Notes under the pieces: model-generated
Told to the model about the DNA's origin: nothing
Seen by the model: the letters and a program-made list of their open reading frames with translations, nothing else
The model's database searches: none
Part shown: piece after piece, positions 27,775-36,388 of the stretch
Position numbering within the stretch: position 1 is the stretch's first letter
Layout: each line of letters begins with the position of its first letter
Source: Myxococcales bacterium
GTDB taxonomy: Bacteria > Myxococcota_A > Polyangia > Polyangiales > Ga0077539
Direction: 5' to 3'
DNA length: 64,000 nucleotides
Assembly (NCBI GenBank): GCA_013298625.1
Contig: JAAFIF010000004.1
Coordinates: forward strand, 47,868 to 111,867
Translations under genes and position numbers: made by a program

Positions 27775-30700
27775 GTGAGCACAGAGCCCCGAGGCACGAC
27801 GCAGCCGTCTGGCGCAGAGCCGAGCGACAACGCTGTTCCCTACCGAACGGCAGCCGGCGCTGAGGCTGACAAGAGCCAACAGACCGCCGCGGTGGACGCG
27901 CCCAACAGCGCCGCGAAGTCCAAGCGCAAGACGCGGTTCTTGCTCGCCGCCGCCGCGCTCGGCGCCACCGTCGTCGCCGTGCGCGCGCTGCGCCCCAACG
28001 CGCCGCTCGACGTGCCGCCAGAGCTGATCGACCCTGGGAGTTCGTTTCCAAGGGTCACCGCGGAGCTGCCCGTCGCCGCGCCGCTCGCGCCGCTGCTCGC
28101 CCGAGACGTCCCCGATCAGCTCAACTTGCTCGAGCCCAGCGCGGGCTCGTCCCGGATCATGCGCGGCGGCACCGTGCGCGTGCGCTTCAACCGCGTGATG
28201 GTCCCGAGCAGCGCCGTCAACGTCCCCCTCGGAACGCCCGAGCGCCCGTCGCCGATCGCGTTCGACCCGCCCGTCGCAGGGACCTTTCGCTGGGTCTCTC
28301 GCAGCGCGATCGCGTTCGAACCCGCGCCGGCGGCCTTCGATCGCACCAACGAGAGCAAGATCGTCTTCGACCCGAGCCTGCGCTCGCTCGCGGGTGAAGC
28401 CCTCGAGGCCCCCGAAGACCGAGTCATCGTGTTCGCCGGCGGCGCGATGGCGATCACCGACCTCACGCCGCGAAGGATCATTCCGGGCGAGCCGCTGCGG
28501 CTGACGTTCTCGAACCAGCCCGACCTCGCGACGGTCGCGTCGCAGATGGTCACCTACGAGTCCGGCGGCGCGCAACGCTCGCTGCGCTTCGCGCTCGCCC
28601 CGCGCGGCCGCGATTCGCGTGGAAATTTTCAGATCGACGTGCGCCTCGACCGCACCCTCGAGCCCGGCGCCCGCGTCGCCATGCTCCTCGCTCCCAACCT
28701 CGTCTCGCCCACCGACTACGGCGAAGGCGAGTACGGAACGCCCGGCCCCACCGAGCTCGTCGTCGAGCTCCGCCCGCGCCCGCGCATCGAAGGCTTCGCC
28801 TGCGGTGAAGGCGTCGAGTCCGCCGACGCCTGCGAACACCAGACGACCGTCGCCGGCATCATCGACGTCGAAGACACTCTCAGGCTCTTCTCGACCACCG
28901 CCCTCAAAGCCGACCTCGTCCCCGTCGTCCGCGTCAATCCTCCCCTCGCCGCCCAGCGCGTCACCGTCGCAGGCCAGGTGCTCGCCATCGCGGGCGAGTG
29001 GGAGCCCGATCAAGTGTACGAGGTCCGCGTCGAAGGCCTGATCGACGTCGAAGGCACCCCCCTCGCGCGCACCCAAGCGCTCGCCGTTCGCTCGCGCGGA
29101 CGAAGCCCCAGTATTCAAGTCCGCGAAGGACTCCAAGCGTACGAGCGCGCGGGCGCCGCGGTGCTGCCCTTCACGGGCGTCAACGTCGGTCAGGCCGTCG
29201 CTCGGTACCTTCCGCTCGAAGCGGGCCGCGACCTCGCGTTCGTCCTGCGACGGGACGGCGAGACCATGCGCTCGGGAACCAGCATCGCCCTCGCGCCCCT
29301 CGCCCCCACGGCGCGCCCCAACCGATACGGCCCCGGCGCGCTGCGCTTCGTCGCGCCCAGCGAAGGGCGCGCGAGCAACATCGCCGCGATCGCCTTTCAT
29401 CCCAGCGGCTACAGCGACGGCGCCACGGGCAGCGTCGCGATCGTGCAGCACACGGACCTCGGCGTGTCCGCGCGGGTCCTGCCCGACGGCGTCCTCGCGT
29501 GGGTCACGTCCATCGCCAACGGCCGCCCCGTCGCCAACGCTGAGGTCACCCTCGCCTGGGCGCAGGGCGAGCAAGTGCGCACCGCCGCCGCGGTTCGCAC
29601 CGACGAGCAGGGCCTCGCGTGGATCCCCGCTCCGCAGGGCGTCAACGTCGTAGACGTCTCGCTCGCCCTCTCGGCGAGCGCCGCAGGAGACCGCGCGGTG
29701 ATCGCCCTCGACGCGCGCACGTCGGTCACGCCCTCGACGCTCGGGCTCGCGCAAGGCGCGGCGAGCAGCGCCGACGGATCGCCGATCGCCGCGGTATTTA
29801 CAGACCGCGGCGCGTATCGGCCCGGCGACAAGCTGCACGTCAAGATCGTCGCGAGGCAGCCCGTCGTGTGCACGCCCCGCTCGCGGCAGCCGTGCAACCC
29901 CGAAGAGGTCCGCGCCTTCGCGCGGCAGAGCGTGCGCGTTCAGCTCAGCAGCCCCGGCGAAGAGGGCGCGATGATCGAACGCACCGTGCGCACCAACGCG
30001 TGGGGCACCGCGGACGTCACCTTCGACCTCTCGACCCGCGCGATGGCCGGCTGGTGGCGCGTCGACGTGAGCAACCCGCGCGCGCACAACCGCGCGATGG
30101 GCCAGGCGTCCGTGCAGGTCGCCGAGTTTCGTCCGCCCACGATGCGCGTGGACCTTCGCGACGTGCCCGAGCAGCCGCACCACAACGAAGCGCTCAACGT
30201 CCGCGTGGACTCGCGATACCTCTTCGGCGCGCCCGCCTCCCGCGCCCGCGCGCACTGGACGATGCACCGCCGCGCAGGGGCAGAGTACCCGATGCCCTGG
30301 GCCAACACGTTTGCGTTTTCGCCGGTGGACCTCGAGTCGCGCGCGACCCTCGCCGCCTCCGGCGACCTCGAACTCGCGCAGGACGGAACCGGCACCATCG
30401 CCACCCGCGCCACGATGAGCGCGCCCACGCGACAGCTCTTCGAGCTCGAGACCGAGGTGCGCGACGCCTCGGGGCAGAGCACCGCCGCGCGACGGTTGTT
30501 TACGGTCTATCCCGCGAGCTACGAAGTGGGCGTCAAGCGCGCGGCGCCTTGGCTCGGACAGGGCGCGACGATCGACCTCGAGGCCATCGTGATCGACCAC
30601 GGCGGCGCTCCGGTGCCCGCGCAGTCGGTGCAAGCGCGGATCGTGCGCGAGGGCTGGGAGTCGTACTACGAGTGGGTTCACCGCGGCGACGAGAGCGGCT

Positions 30701-33666
30701 ACCGCGCGCGAAGGACGCGAGACGAGCGGGAGGTCGCGCGGTGCCAGCTGCAGAGCGAGCGCGAGCCCGTGCACTGCCGGTTCGTCCCCACCGAAGCGGG
30801 CGTGTATCGGCTCGAAGCGAAGGTCGTCGACGCCAACGGTCGCGAGTCCGTCGCCTCGCAGCGCACGTACGTCGCCGCGCCCGGAGAGCACCCGGATCGC
30901 GACGCCCCAGGCGCGCCCATCACCGTCACGCCGTCGGCGCGCTCGTACGCGGTCGGGCAGCGCGCGCAGGTCGCCTTCGAGTCTCCGTGGCCCGACGCCG
31001 AAGCGCTCGTCGTGGTCGCGCGCGAAGGCGTGATGCACACCGAGCGACGCCGCGTGCGCGCCGGAGGAAACGTCTTCGAGTTCGACCTCACCCCAGCGAT
31101 GGTCCCCAACGCGTTCGTGCACGTCTCGCTCGTGCGCCCGCGGACCGCGGAGCCCTCGCAAGGCGTCGACCTCGACGCGCCGGACCTGCGCCTCGGCGTC
31201 GCTGAAATCGCAGTCCGTCCGAGAGTCTCTGCGCTCAACGTGAGCATCGCGCTGCCCGCGCAGAGCGCGCGGCCCGGCGACGAGGTGCCCATCGAGGTCA
31301 CCGTGCGCAACGCCGAAGGGCAGGGCGCGCGGGCCGAGGTGGCGCTGTACGTCGTCGACGAAGGGACGCTGCGGCTGTCGAGCTACGAGACGCCGAGGCC
31401 GGGGGACCAGTTCTTTCCGCGCAGGGCGCCGAGGTTCGTGCTCGACGACGTGCGCCGCGTGCTCGTCTCGCGCTTGGACATCCCCGCGCTGCCCGGCGCG
31501 AGCGGCGACGGCTCCGAGGACGGCGAGCGGGCGATGCGCGACGAGCGCGAGCGCTTCGAGCCCACCCCGCTGTGGCTGCCACACTTGAATACTGGTGTCG
31601 ACGGAGTCGCCCGCGCGAGGGTGCGCTTGCCCCAGCGGCCGACGCAGTACCGCGTGATCGCCGTCGCCAACGACAGCGCCGCGCGCACCGGAGGCGCGGC
31701 CACGCAGCTCACCGCCACGCTGCCCGCGGTGCTGCGCCCGACCGTTCCCACCAGCGTGATCGAAGGCGACCGCTTCGAGGCCAGCACGTTCGTGCACAAC
31801 CCCGGGACGAGCCCGGTAGACGTGCAGGTGCGGGTGCTCATCGGCGAGCGCGAGGCGCGCAGCGAGCGCGTGCACTTGGAGGTGGGCGGGGACGCACGGG
31901 TGAGCGTTCCGGTGGACGTAGCTGCGGGAAGCGAGCGCGTGGACGTGCGCTTCGAGGCCATCGCGCAGGGCGCCACGGACCGACGCGACGCCACGGTGCT
32001 CGTGCGGCCCCGAGGGGTCTCGCAGCGCTCGTGGATCGCCGGCGCCGTCAACGGAACGCGCACGCTCGACGTCGCGCTGCCCCGCGGCGCGATGGACCGC
32101 AACGCGCGCTTCACGCTCACCGTCGCGCCGCACCCGTTCGTCGGCTTCGAAGCCGCCGCGGACTCGCTCGACGCGAGCCCGTACGACAACGTCGAAGCGC
32201 TCGCCTCGCGCGTGCTCGGCCTGGTCGCGTACGCATCGATGGCCACGGACCCAGCGCGCGCTGCAGAGGCGCGGCGCCGCGGCGAATCCGCGGTCGAACG
32301 CCTCCTCGCGCTGCAGAACAGCGCGGGCTCGTTCGGCACGTGGACGAGCAGCGACGAGCCGTGGATGTACGGGACTGTGTATGCCCTCGACGCCCTGCAG
32401 TCCGCGCACGCCGCGGGCTGGCGCGTGCCCGCAGCGGCTCGTGAGCGCGCCGTCGAGAGCGCGCACCAGCTCGTGCTCTCGGGCTCGTTCTTCGACTACG
32501 AGAGCGCCACCCGCAACGACATGCAGGCGTACGCCGTGCGCGTGCTCGTCAGCGCAGGAAAGCCCCAGACCCCGCGCATCAACGCCCTGTTCGACCAGAA
32601 GGACCAGCTCTCGATGTTCGGCCGCGCGCAGCTCGCCCTCGCGATGCCCGCCAGCGACCGACGCCGCGAGACGCTCTGCCTCGAGGTCACCCGACGCGTC
32701 GCCGAGTGGAGCCGCGCCGAATTGCGCCCGCTGCGCAGCGGCGCCAACGCCGCGCCGTCGGTGAGCAGCAACCGCTGGTTCGAGAGCCACACGCGCCTGC
32801 TCGCCGCGGTGATCCGCGCGGGCGCCGAGCTCTTGCCCTCGACCAGCGACACGCGCGACATCGCCTCCGCGCTCCTCCGCCGCCGCGTCGACGGCGCGTG
32901 GAACGACACCCACGAGACAGCGCACGCCCTCGTCGCCCTCAGCGCCTACGCGCAGCGCTTCACGGGCCGCGAGACGCCCTCGGCGCGCGTCACCATCGAC
33001 GGCGCGGTCGTCACCGCAGAGACCACGGCCAACGCGCGGGCCAGGGTCTTCTCGCTGCCCGTCGCGCGGCTCGTCTCGGGCTCGCACAGGGTCACCATCG
33101 AAGCGGGAGAGGGAGCGTTCTTCGCGCTCGACGGCCGCTGGACGCGCGCCCTCTCGAGCGACGACGAGCAAGCGCGAGGGCGCGAGGTCGCCCTGCACCG
33201 CGTGATCGAACGCGAGAACGGCGCCCGCGTCGAGAGCGGCGCCCACGTGCGCGCAGGAGAGCTCTTGCGCGTCCGTCTCTTCGTCTTCACCGAGCGCGGA
33301 CTGCCGCCCAACGTCGTCGTGCGAGACCTCGTCGGCGGCGGATTCGACGCGGTGGATCGAGGATTGGACACGACGCCCCGCGCCTCGCTCGACGCCATCC
33401 TCGGCGGATCGACGGAGGACGAGGTCGTCGACCCGCGCGGATTCCACGCGGCGCGCTCGCTCGGCTACCTCACGCACCGCGCGTTCAGCTACGGCGAGGC
33501 CCGGTTCTTCGCAGATCGAGCGGCCAGCGGGCTCTTGGAGTTCACCTACGCCGTGCGCGCCACGACGCCAGGGCAGTTCACGCTGCCGCCCGCGCAGATC
33601 GAAGCGCAGCACGACCCGAGCTTCGTCGCGCGCTCGGCGCTCACCTCGCTGGTCGTCGATCGATGA
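27775..33666 (+). CDS. Bacterial alpha-2-macroglobulin family protein
   Basis: The 1963-residue product starts at a GTG preceded by AAAGGA about 10 nt upstream. One transmembrane segment (about residues 53-71) anchors it, rather than a lipobox. It then has the MG-domain series, including the marker YVVDEGTLRLSSYETP and the A2M motif TPLWLPHLNTGVDGVARA. At the place where many A2Ms have the thioester CxEQ, this one reads ASPYDNVEALAS (around Asp1471), so covalent trapping of proteases is not expected. A2Ms are periplasmic protease inhibitors. Its stop overlaps the PBP1C start by 4 nt, the classic A2M-pbpC partnership. Confidence 0.93.
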   Translation: MSTEPRGTTQPSGAEPSDNAVPYRTAAGAEADKSQQTAAVDAPNSAAKSKRKTRFLLAAAALGATVVAVRALRPNAPLDVPPELIDPGSSFPRVTAELPVAAPLAPLLARDVPDQLNLLEPSAGSSRIMRGGTVRVRFNRVMVPSSAVNVPLGTPERPSPIAFDPPVAGTFRWVSRSAIAFEPAPAAFDRTNESKIVFDPSLRSLAGEALEAPEDRVIVFAGGAMAITDLTPRRIIPGEPLRLTFSNQPDLATVASQMVTYESGGAQRSLRFALAPRGRDSRGNFQIDVRLDRTLEPGARVAMLLAPNLVSPTDYGEGEYGTPGPTELVVELRPRPRIEGFACGEGVESADACEHQTTVAGIIDVEDTLRLFSTTALKADLVPVVRVNPPLAAQRVTVAGQVLAIAGEWEPDQVYEVRVEGLIDVEGTPLARTQALAVRSRGRSPSIQVREGLQAYERAGAAVLPFTGVNVGQAVARYLPLEAGRDLAFVLRRDGETMRSGTSIALAPLAPTARPNRYGPGALRFVAPSEGRASNIAAIAFHPSGYSDGATGSVAIVQHTDLGVSARVLPDGVLAWVTSIANGRPVANAEVTLAWAQGEQVRTAAAVRTDEQGLAWIPAPQGVNVVDVSLALSASAAGDRAVIALDARTSVTPSTLGLAQGAASSADGSPIAAVFTDRGAYRPGDKLHVKIVARQPVVCTPRSRQPCNPEEVRAFARQSVRVQLSSPGEEGAMIERTVRTNAWGTADVTFDLSTRAMAGWWRVDVSNPRAHNRAMGQASVQVAEFRPPTMRVDLRDVPEQPHHNEALNVRVDSRYLFGAPASRARAHWTMHRRAGAEYPMPWANTFAFSPVDLESRATLAASGDLELAQDGTGTIATRATMSAPTRQLFELETEVRDASGQSTAARRLFTVYPASYEVGVKRAAPWLGQGATIDLEAIVIDHGGAPVPAQSVQARIVREGWESYYEWVHRGDESGYRARRTRDEREVARCQLQSEREPVHCRFVPTEAGVYRLEAKVVDANGRESVASQRTYVAAPGEHPDRDAPGAPITVTPSARSYAVGQRAQVAFESPWPDAEALVVVAREGVMHTERRRVRAGGNVFEFDLTPAMVPNAFVHVSLVRPRTAEPSQGVDLDAPDLRLGVAEIAVRPRVSALNVSIALPAQSARPGDEVPIEVTVRNAEGQGARAEVALYVVDEGTLRLSSYETPRPGDQFFPRRAPRFVLDDVRRVLVSRLDIPALPGASGDGSEDGERAMRDERERFEPTPLWLPHLNTGVDGVARARVRLPQRPTQYRVIAVANDSAARTGGAATQLTATLPAVLRPTVPTSVIEGDRFEASTFVHNPGTSPVDVQVRVLIGEREARSERVHLEVGGDARVSVPVDVAAGSERVDVRFEAIAQGATDRRDATVLVRPRGVSQRSWIAGAVNGTRTLDVALPRGAMDRNARFTLTVAPHPFVGFEAAADSLDASPYDNVEALASRVLGLVAYASMATDPARAAEARRRGESAVERLLALQNSAGSFGTWTSSDEPWMYGTVYALDALQSAHAAGWRVPAAARERAVESAHQLVLSGSFFDYESATRNDMQAYAVRVLVSAGKPQTPRINALFDQKDQLSMFGRAQLALAMPASDRRRETLCLEVTRRVAEWSRAELRPLRSGANAAPSVSSNRWFESHTRLLAAVIRAGAELLPSTSDTRDIASALLRRRVDGAWNDTHETAHALVALSAYAQRFTGRETPSARVTIDGAVVTAETTANARARVFSLPVARLVSGSHRVTIEAGEGAFFALDGRWTRALSSDDEQARGREVALHRVIERENGARVESGAHVRAGELLRVRLFVFTERGLPPNVVVRDLVGGGFDAVDRGLDTTPRASLDAILGGSTEDEVVDPRGFHAARSLGYLTHRAFSYGEARFFADRAASGLLEFTYAVRATTPGQFTLPPAQIEAQHDPSFVARSALTSLVVDR

Positions 33667-35948
33667 ACCGCCGTCGCGCCAAGAGCCTCTGCCTCACCTC
33701 GCTGCTCGCGCTCTGCGCGCTCTGGGCCGTCGCGCGGGTGATCGTCAGCTCGGGCGCGATGATCGACCGCGCGAGGTTCATCCCTGCGTCGGACTCGTTC
33801 TCCGTGGTCGACCGCTCGGGGCTGGCCCTGCGCCTCGCGCGCGTCGACGGCGCAGACCGACGCTGGCTGCGCGCCAGCGAAATCCCGCCCGTCATGACGC
33901 ACGCCGTGCTCGCCGCTGAAGACGCGCGCTTCTTCGCGCACGACGGGGTCGACCGTCGATCGCTCGCGCGCGCCGTGGTGGACAACGTCGTTCCGGGCCG
34001 TCGACGCTCGGGGGGATCGACGATCACGCAGCAGCTCGTCAAGCGCGTGTACGGCAGGCCCCACGGCGCCTGGTCCAAGCTGAGCGAGGCCCTGCGCGCG
34101 ATGAGCCTCGAGCGCGTGATGAGCAAGGACGAGATCCTCGAGCAGTACATGAACCGCTTGCCCTACGGCGACGGCATCGAGGGCGTCGCCCGCGCGTGCG
34201 AGAGCTACTTCGGCCACTCGATCGACACGATCTCTGCCAGCGAAGCCGCGATGCTCGCGGCCATTCCGAGGGCCCCCTCCGCGCTCGACCCGCGGCGCGC
34301 ACCGGCGCGGGCCAACGAGCGCCGCGCGTGGGTCCTGCGTCGCATGCTCGCGCTGCGCTCGATCGACGAGCGAACGTTCACCGCCGCGCTCGCCAGCGAG
34401 CCCGTCCTCGCCTCGGTCTCGGGCCGGCCCTGGGAGGCCCCGCGCTTCGTCGATCGCGTGCTCGTCGGCGTCCGCGCTGGCGCGATTCAGCGCGAAAATG
34501 CTGCGGTCGTTCGCACTTCGCTCGACCTGCCGACGCAGCGCCAGTCCGAGTCCATCCTGCGCGCGCAGTGGGCGCCCTTCGCCTCGCGCGGAGCGCGCAA
34601 CGCCGCGGCCATCGTCGTGTCCAACGGCACCGGCGAAGTGCTCGCGTACGTGGGCGCGATCGACACCAGCGCCAACGCCGAGGGGGCCTCGTTGGACCTG
34701 CTCGACGCCGAGCGGCAGCCGGGCTCGACGCTCAAGCCCTTCGCGTACGAGCTCTTCTTCGAGCGCGGCGGGACGGCGGCCACGGTGCTCGACGACGTCA
34801 ACATCGCGATGACCGGCGCGCGCGGCGAGCACTTCGAGGCGCGCGACTACGACGGCGACGAGCGCGGCCCTGTCGCTGCGCGGGACGCGCTGGCCTCGTC
34901 GCTCAACCTCGCGGCGCTCGACGTCGCGCGGCGCGTGGGACAAGAGCCCCTCGCCAACCGGCTGCGCGCCCTCGGGCTGCGGGGCGTTCGCACGGGCAAC
35001 GACCACGGCGGCGCGCTGGTCCTCGGCGGCGTCGGCGTGCGCGCGATCGAGCTGGCCGAGGCCTACACGACGCTCGCGCGCTTCGGAACCCGCGCGCCGC
35101 TCTCGCTCTCACTCGTCGGCTCGAGCGCCGCCGGAGCGCGCGTGATGCACCCCGCTCACGCGCGGGTCGCGTGGGATATTCTCAGCGATTCTGCGGCGCG
35201 AAGCGACGGCTTCGGCGAGTCGCTCGAGGGGCTCTCGCCGTCGGTGCCCTTCGCGCTCAAGACCGGGACCAGCGCCAACTGGCGCGACGCGTGGTGCGCG
35301 GTGAGCACCGATCGCGTGACGGTGGTCGTGTGGATGGGCGACCCGTCGGGGCGCGCGATGGCCGAGGTGAGCGGGTTTCGTGCGGCTGCTCCTGCGGCGG
35401 TTCGCATCGCGTACGCGGCGCATCAGCGGGCTGCCCAGCTCGGGCTCACGGTGTATCCGCGGCGCGCGGCGGAGCTGCACACGGCGGACGTGTGCGCGTG
35501 GTCGGGGCTGCGCGCGGGGCCGCGGTGCGCGCAGCACCGGGTCGAGCGGTTCGTCGCGGGGACCGCTCCGAGCGCGAGCTGCGATCAACACGACGAGCAC
35601 GGGGACTGGGTGGCGCCCGCGCGATTGCGCGCCTGGGCCGCGCGCGCGCACCGCACGGGGATCTCTTCGCAGCACCGCGCGCTCGACCCCACGGGAGCCC
35701 TCTCGGTCCGCGAGCCCCGTGACGGCGCTCGACTGCTGCTCGACCCGTCGCGCGCAGCAGTGCGCCTCCCGCTTCGCGTCGCGCTCGACGCCGTCGAAGT
35801 GCACGCAGACCAGTGGCTCGTCGACGGCGCTCCCATCGACGGCGACCGCTGGACCGCCGCCGAAGGAACGCACGAAATCACCGCCGTCGTTCAGGGCCGC
35901 CGCAGCCCCCCCTCGCGCGTGACCGTCGAGCTCGCGCGAAGACCGTAA
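33663..35948 (+). CDS. pbpC: Penicillin-binding protein 1C
   Basis: The 761-residue bifunctional peptidoglycan synthase has an N-terminal membrane segment, then a GT51 glycosyltransferase domain with Glu86 in AAEDARFF and GGSTITQQLVKRVY (117-130). The transpeptidase domain has the active Ser355 in STLK, SLN at 413-415 and KTG at 533-535. The C-terminal region (about 670-760) is a beta-rich BiPBP_C-like domain. It acts in the periplasm on wall strands. It overlaps the A2M gene by 4 nt, so repair of the wall is coupled to anti-protease defence. Confidence 0.95.
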   Translation: MNRRRAKSLCLTSLLALCALWAVARVIVSSGAMIDRARFIPASDSFSVVDRSGLALRLARVDGADRRWLRASEIPPVMTHAVLAAEDARFFAHDGVDRRSLARAVVDNVVPGRRRSGGSTITQQLVKRVYGRPHGAWSKLSEALRAMSLERVMSKDEILEQYMNRLPYGDGIEGVARACESYFGHSIDTISASEAAMLAAIPRAPSALDPRRAPARANERRAWVLRRMLALRSIDERTFTAALASEPVLASVSGRPWEAPRFVDRVLVGVRAGAIQRENAAVVRTSLDLPTQRQSESILRAQWAPFASRGARNAAAIVVSNGTGEVLAYVGAIDTSANAEGASLDLLDAERQPGSTLKPFAYELFFERGGTAATVLDDVNIAMTGARGEHFEARDYDGDERGPVAARDALASSLNLAALDVARRVGQEPLANRLRALGLRGVRTGNDHGGALVLGGVGVRAIELAEAYTTLARFGTRAPLSLSLVGSSAAGARVMHPAHARVAWDILSDSAARSDGFGESLEGLSPSVPFALKTGTSANWRDAWCAVSTDRVTVVVWMGDPSGRAMAEVSGFRAAAPAAVRIAYAAHQRAAQLGLTVYPRRAAELHTADVCAWSGLRAGPRCAQHRVERFVAGTAPSASCDQHDEHGDWVAPARLRAWAARAHRTGISSQHRALDPTGALSVREPRDGARLLLDPSRAAVRLPLRVALDAVEVHADQWLVDGAPIDGDRWTAAEGTHEITAVVQGRRSPPSRVTVELARRP

Positions 35949-35996
35949 GCGACCTCGCGCTGCACGACGCGAATGCGCTATCTCTTCGCGCACACA

Positions 35997-36272
35997 ATGA
36001 AGAAAGAAAAGCGGCTGACCAAGGCCGAGAAGAAGGCGCTCAGCGGCGTGGTGCGCAAGCCCGCTGAAGAGCAGCACATCCACTGCATCGCGTGCGGTCG
36101 CCACCTCGACGCGCACGAGTTCGACGGCCCGTCGGCGACGGCGACCGTGCTGTATTGCCAGCATCGTTCGGGATTTCCGTCCTGCGTGAAGTGCGCCCCG
36201 ATGTCCCAGGTCCTGCTCGACGAGCACGATCGTTCGGGCAACGCTGTCCAGCCGGCCGCTGCCTGGCACTAA
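35997..36272 (+). CDS. Small zinc-ribbon-like protein
   Basis: The product is 91 residues from the ATG at 35997; an in-frame ATG at 35973 would add eight residues, and neither has a clear ribosome-binding site. The N-terminus is very basic (KKEKRLTKAEKKA). The core has CIACGRHLD and later CQHRSGFPSCVKC, spaced like zinc ligands. I do not recognise the family. It may bind nucleic acid or a protein partner. It follows pbpC by 48 nt. Confidence 0.65.
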   Translation: MKKEKRLTKAEKKALSGVVRKPAEEQHIHCIACGRHLDAHEFDGPSATATVLYCQHRSGFPSCVKCAPMSQVLLDEHDRSGNAVQPAAAWH

Positions 36273-36388
36273 ACTTTTTCAGTGGGGGTGTCTGTTTCGA
36301 GCCCGTAAGAATTGCGTCGTCGACTGAGTAGTGGTCCCCTTCGAGGCGGATCGCCTCACTGTCACGACCTGTTCGAAAGGCTTTTCCG
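36273..36388. promoter_or_regulatory. Leader of the 36.4-kb lipoprotein gene with a small hairpin
   Basis: A perfect 6-bp stem (gaggcg / cgcctc, loop gat) lies at 36343-36357, about 30 nt before the next start codon. It has no T-run, so it looks more like an operator or leader hairpin than a terminator. Confidence 0.3.

Noticed and set aside
27727..33612. A 1961-residue open frame antisense to the A2M gene
   Set aside because: It is Arg/His/Ala-rich without domains and mirrors the A2M codons. Long antisense frames are expected in G+C-rich coding DNA.
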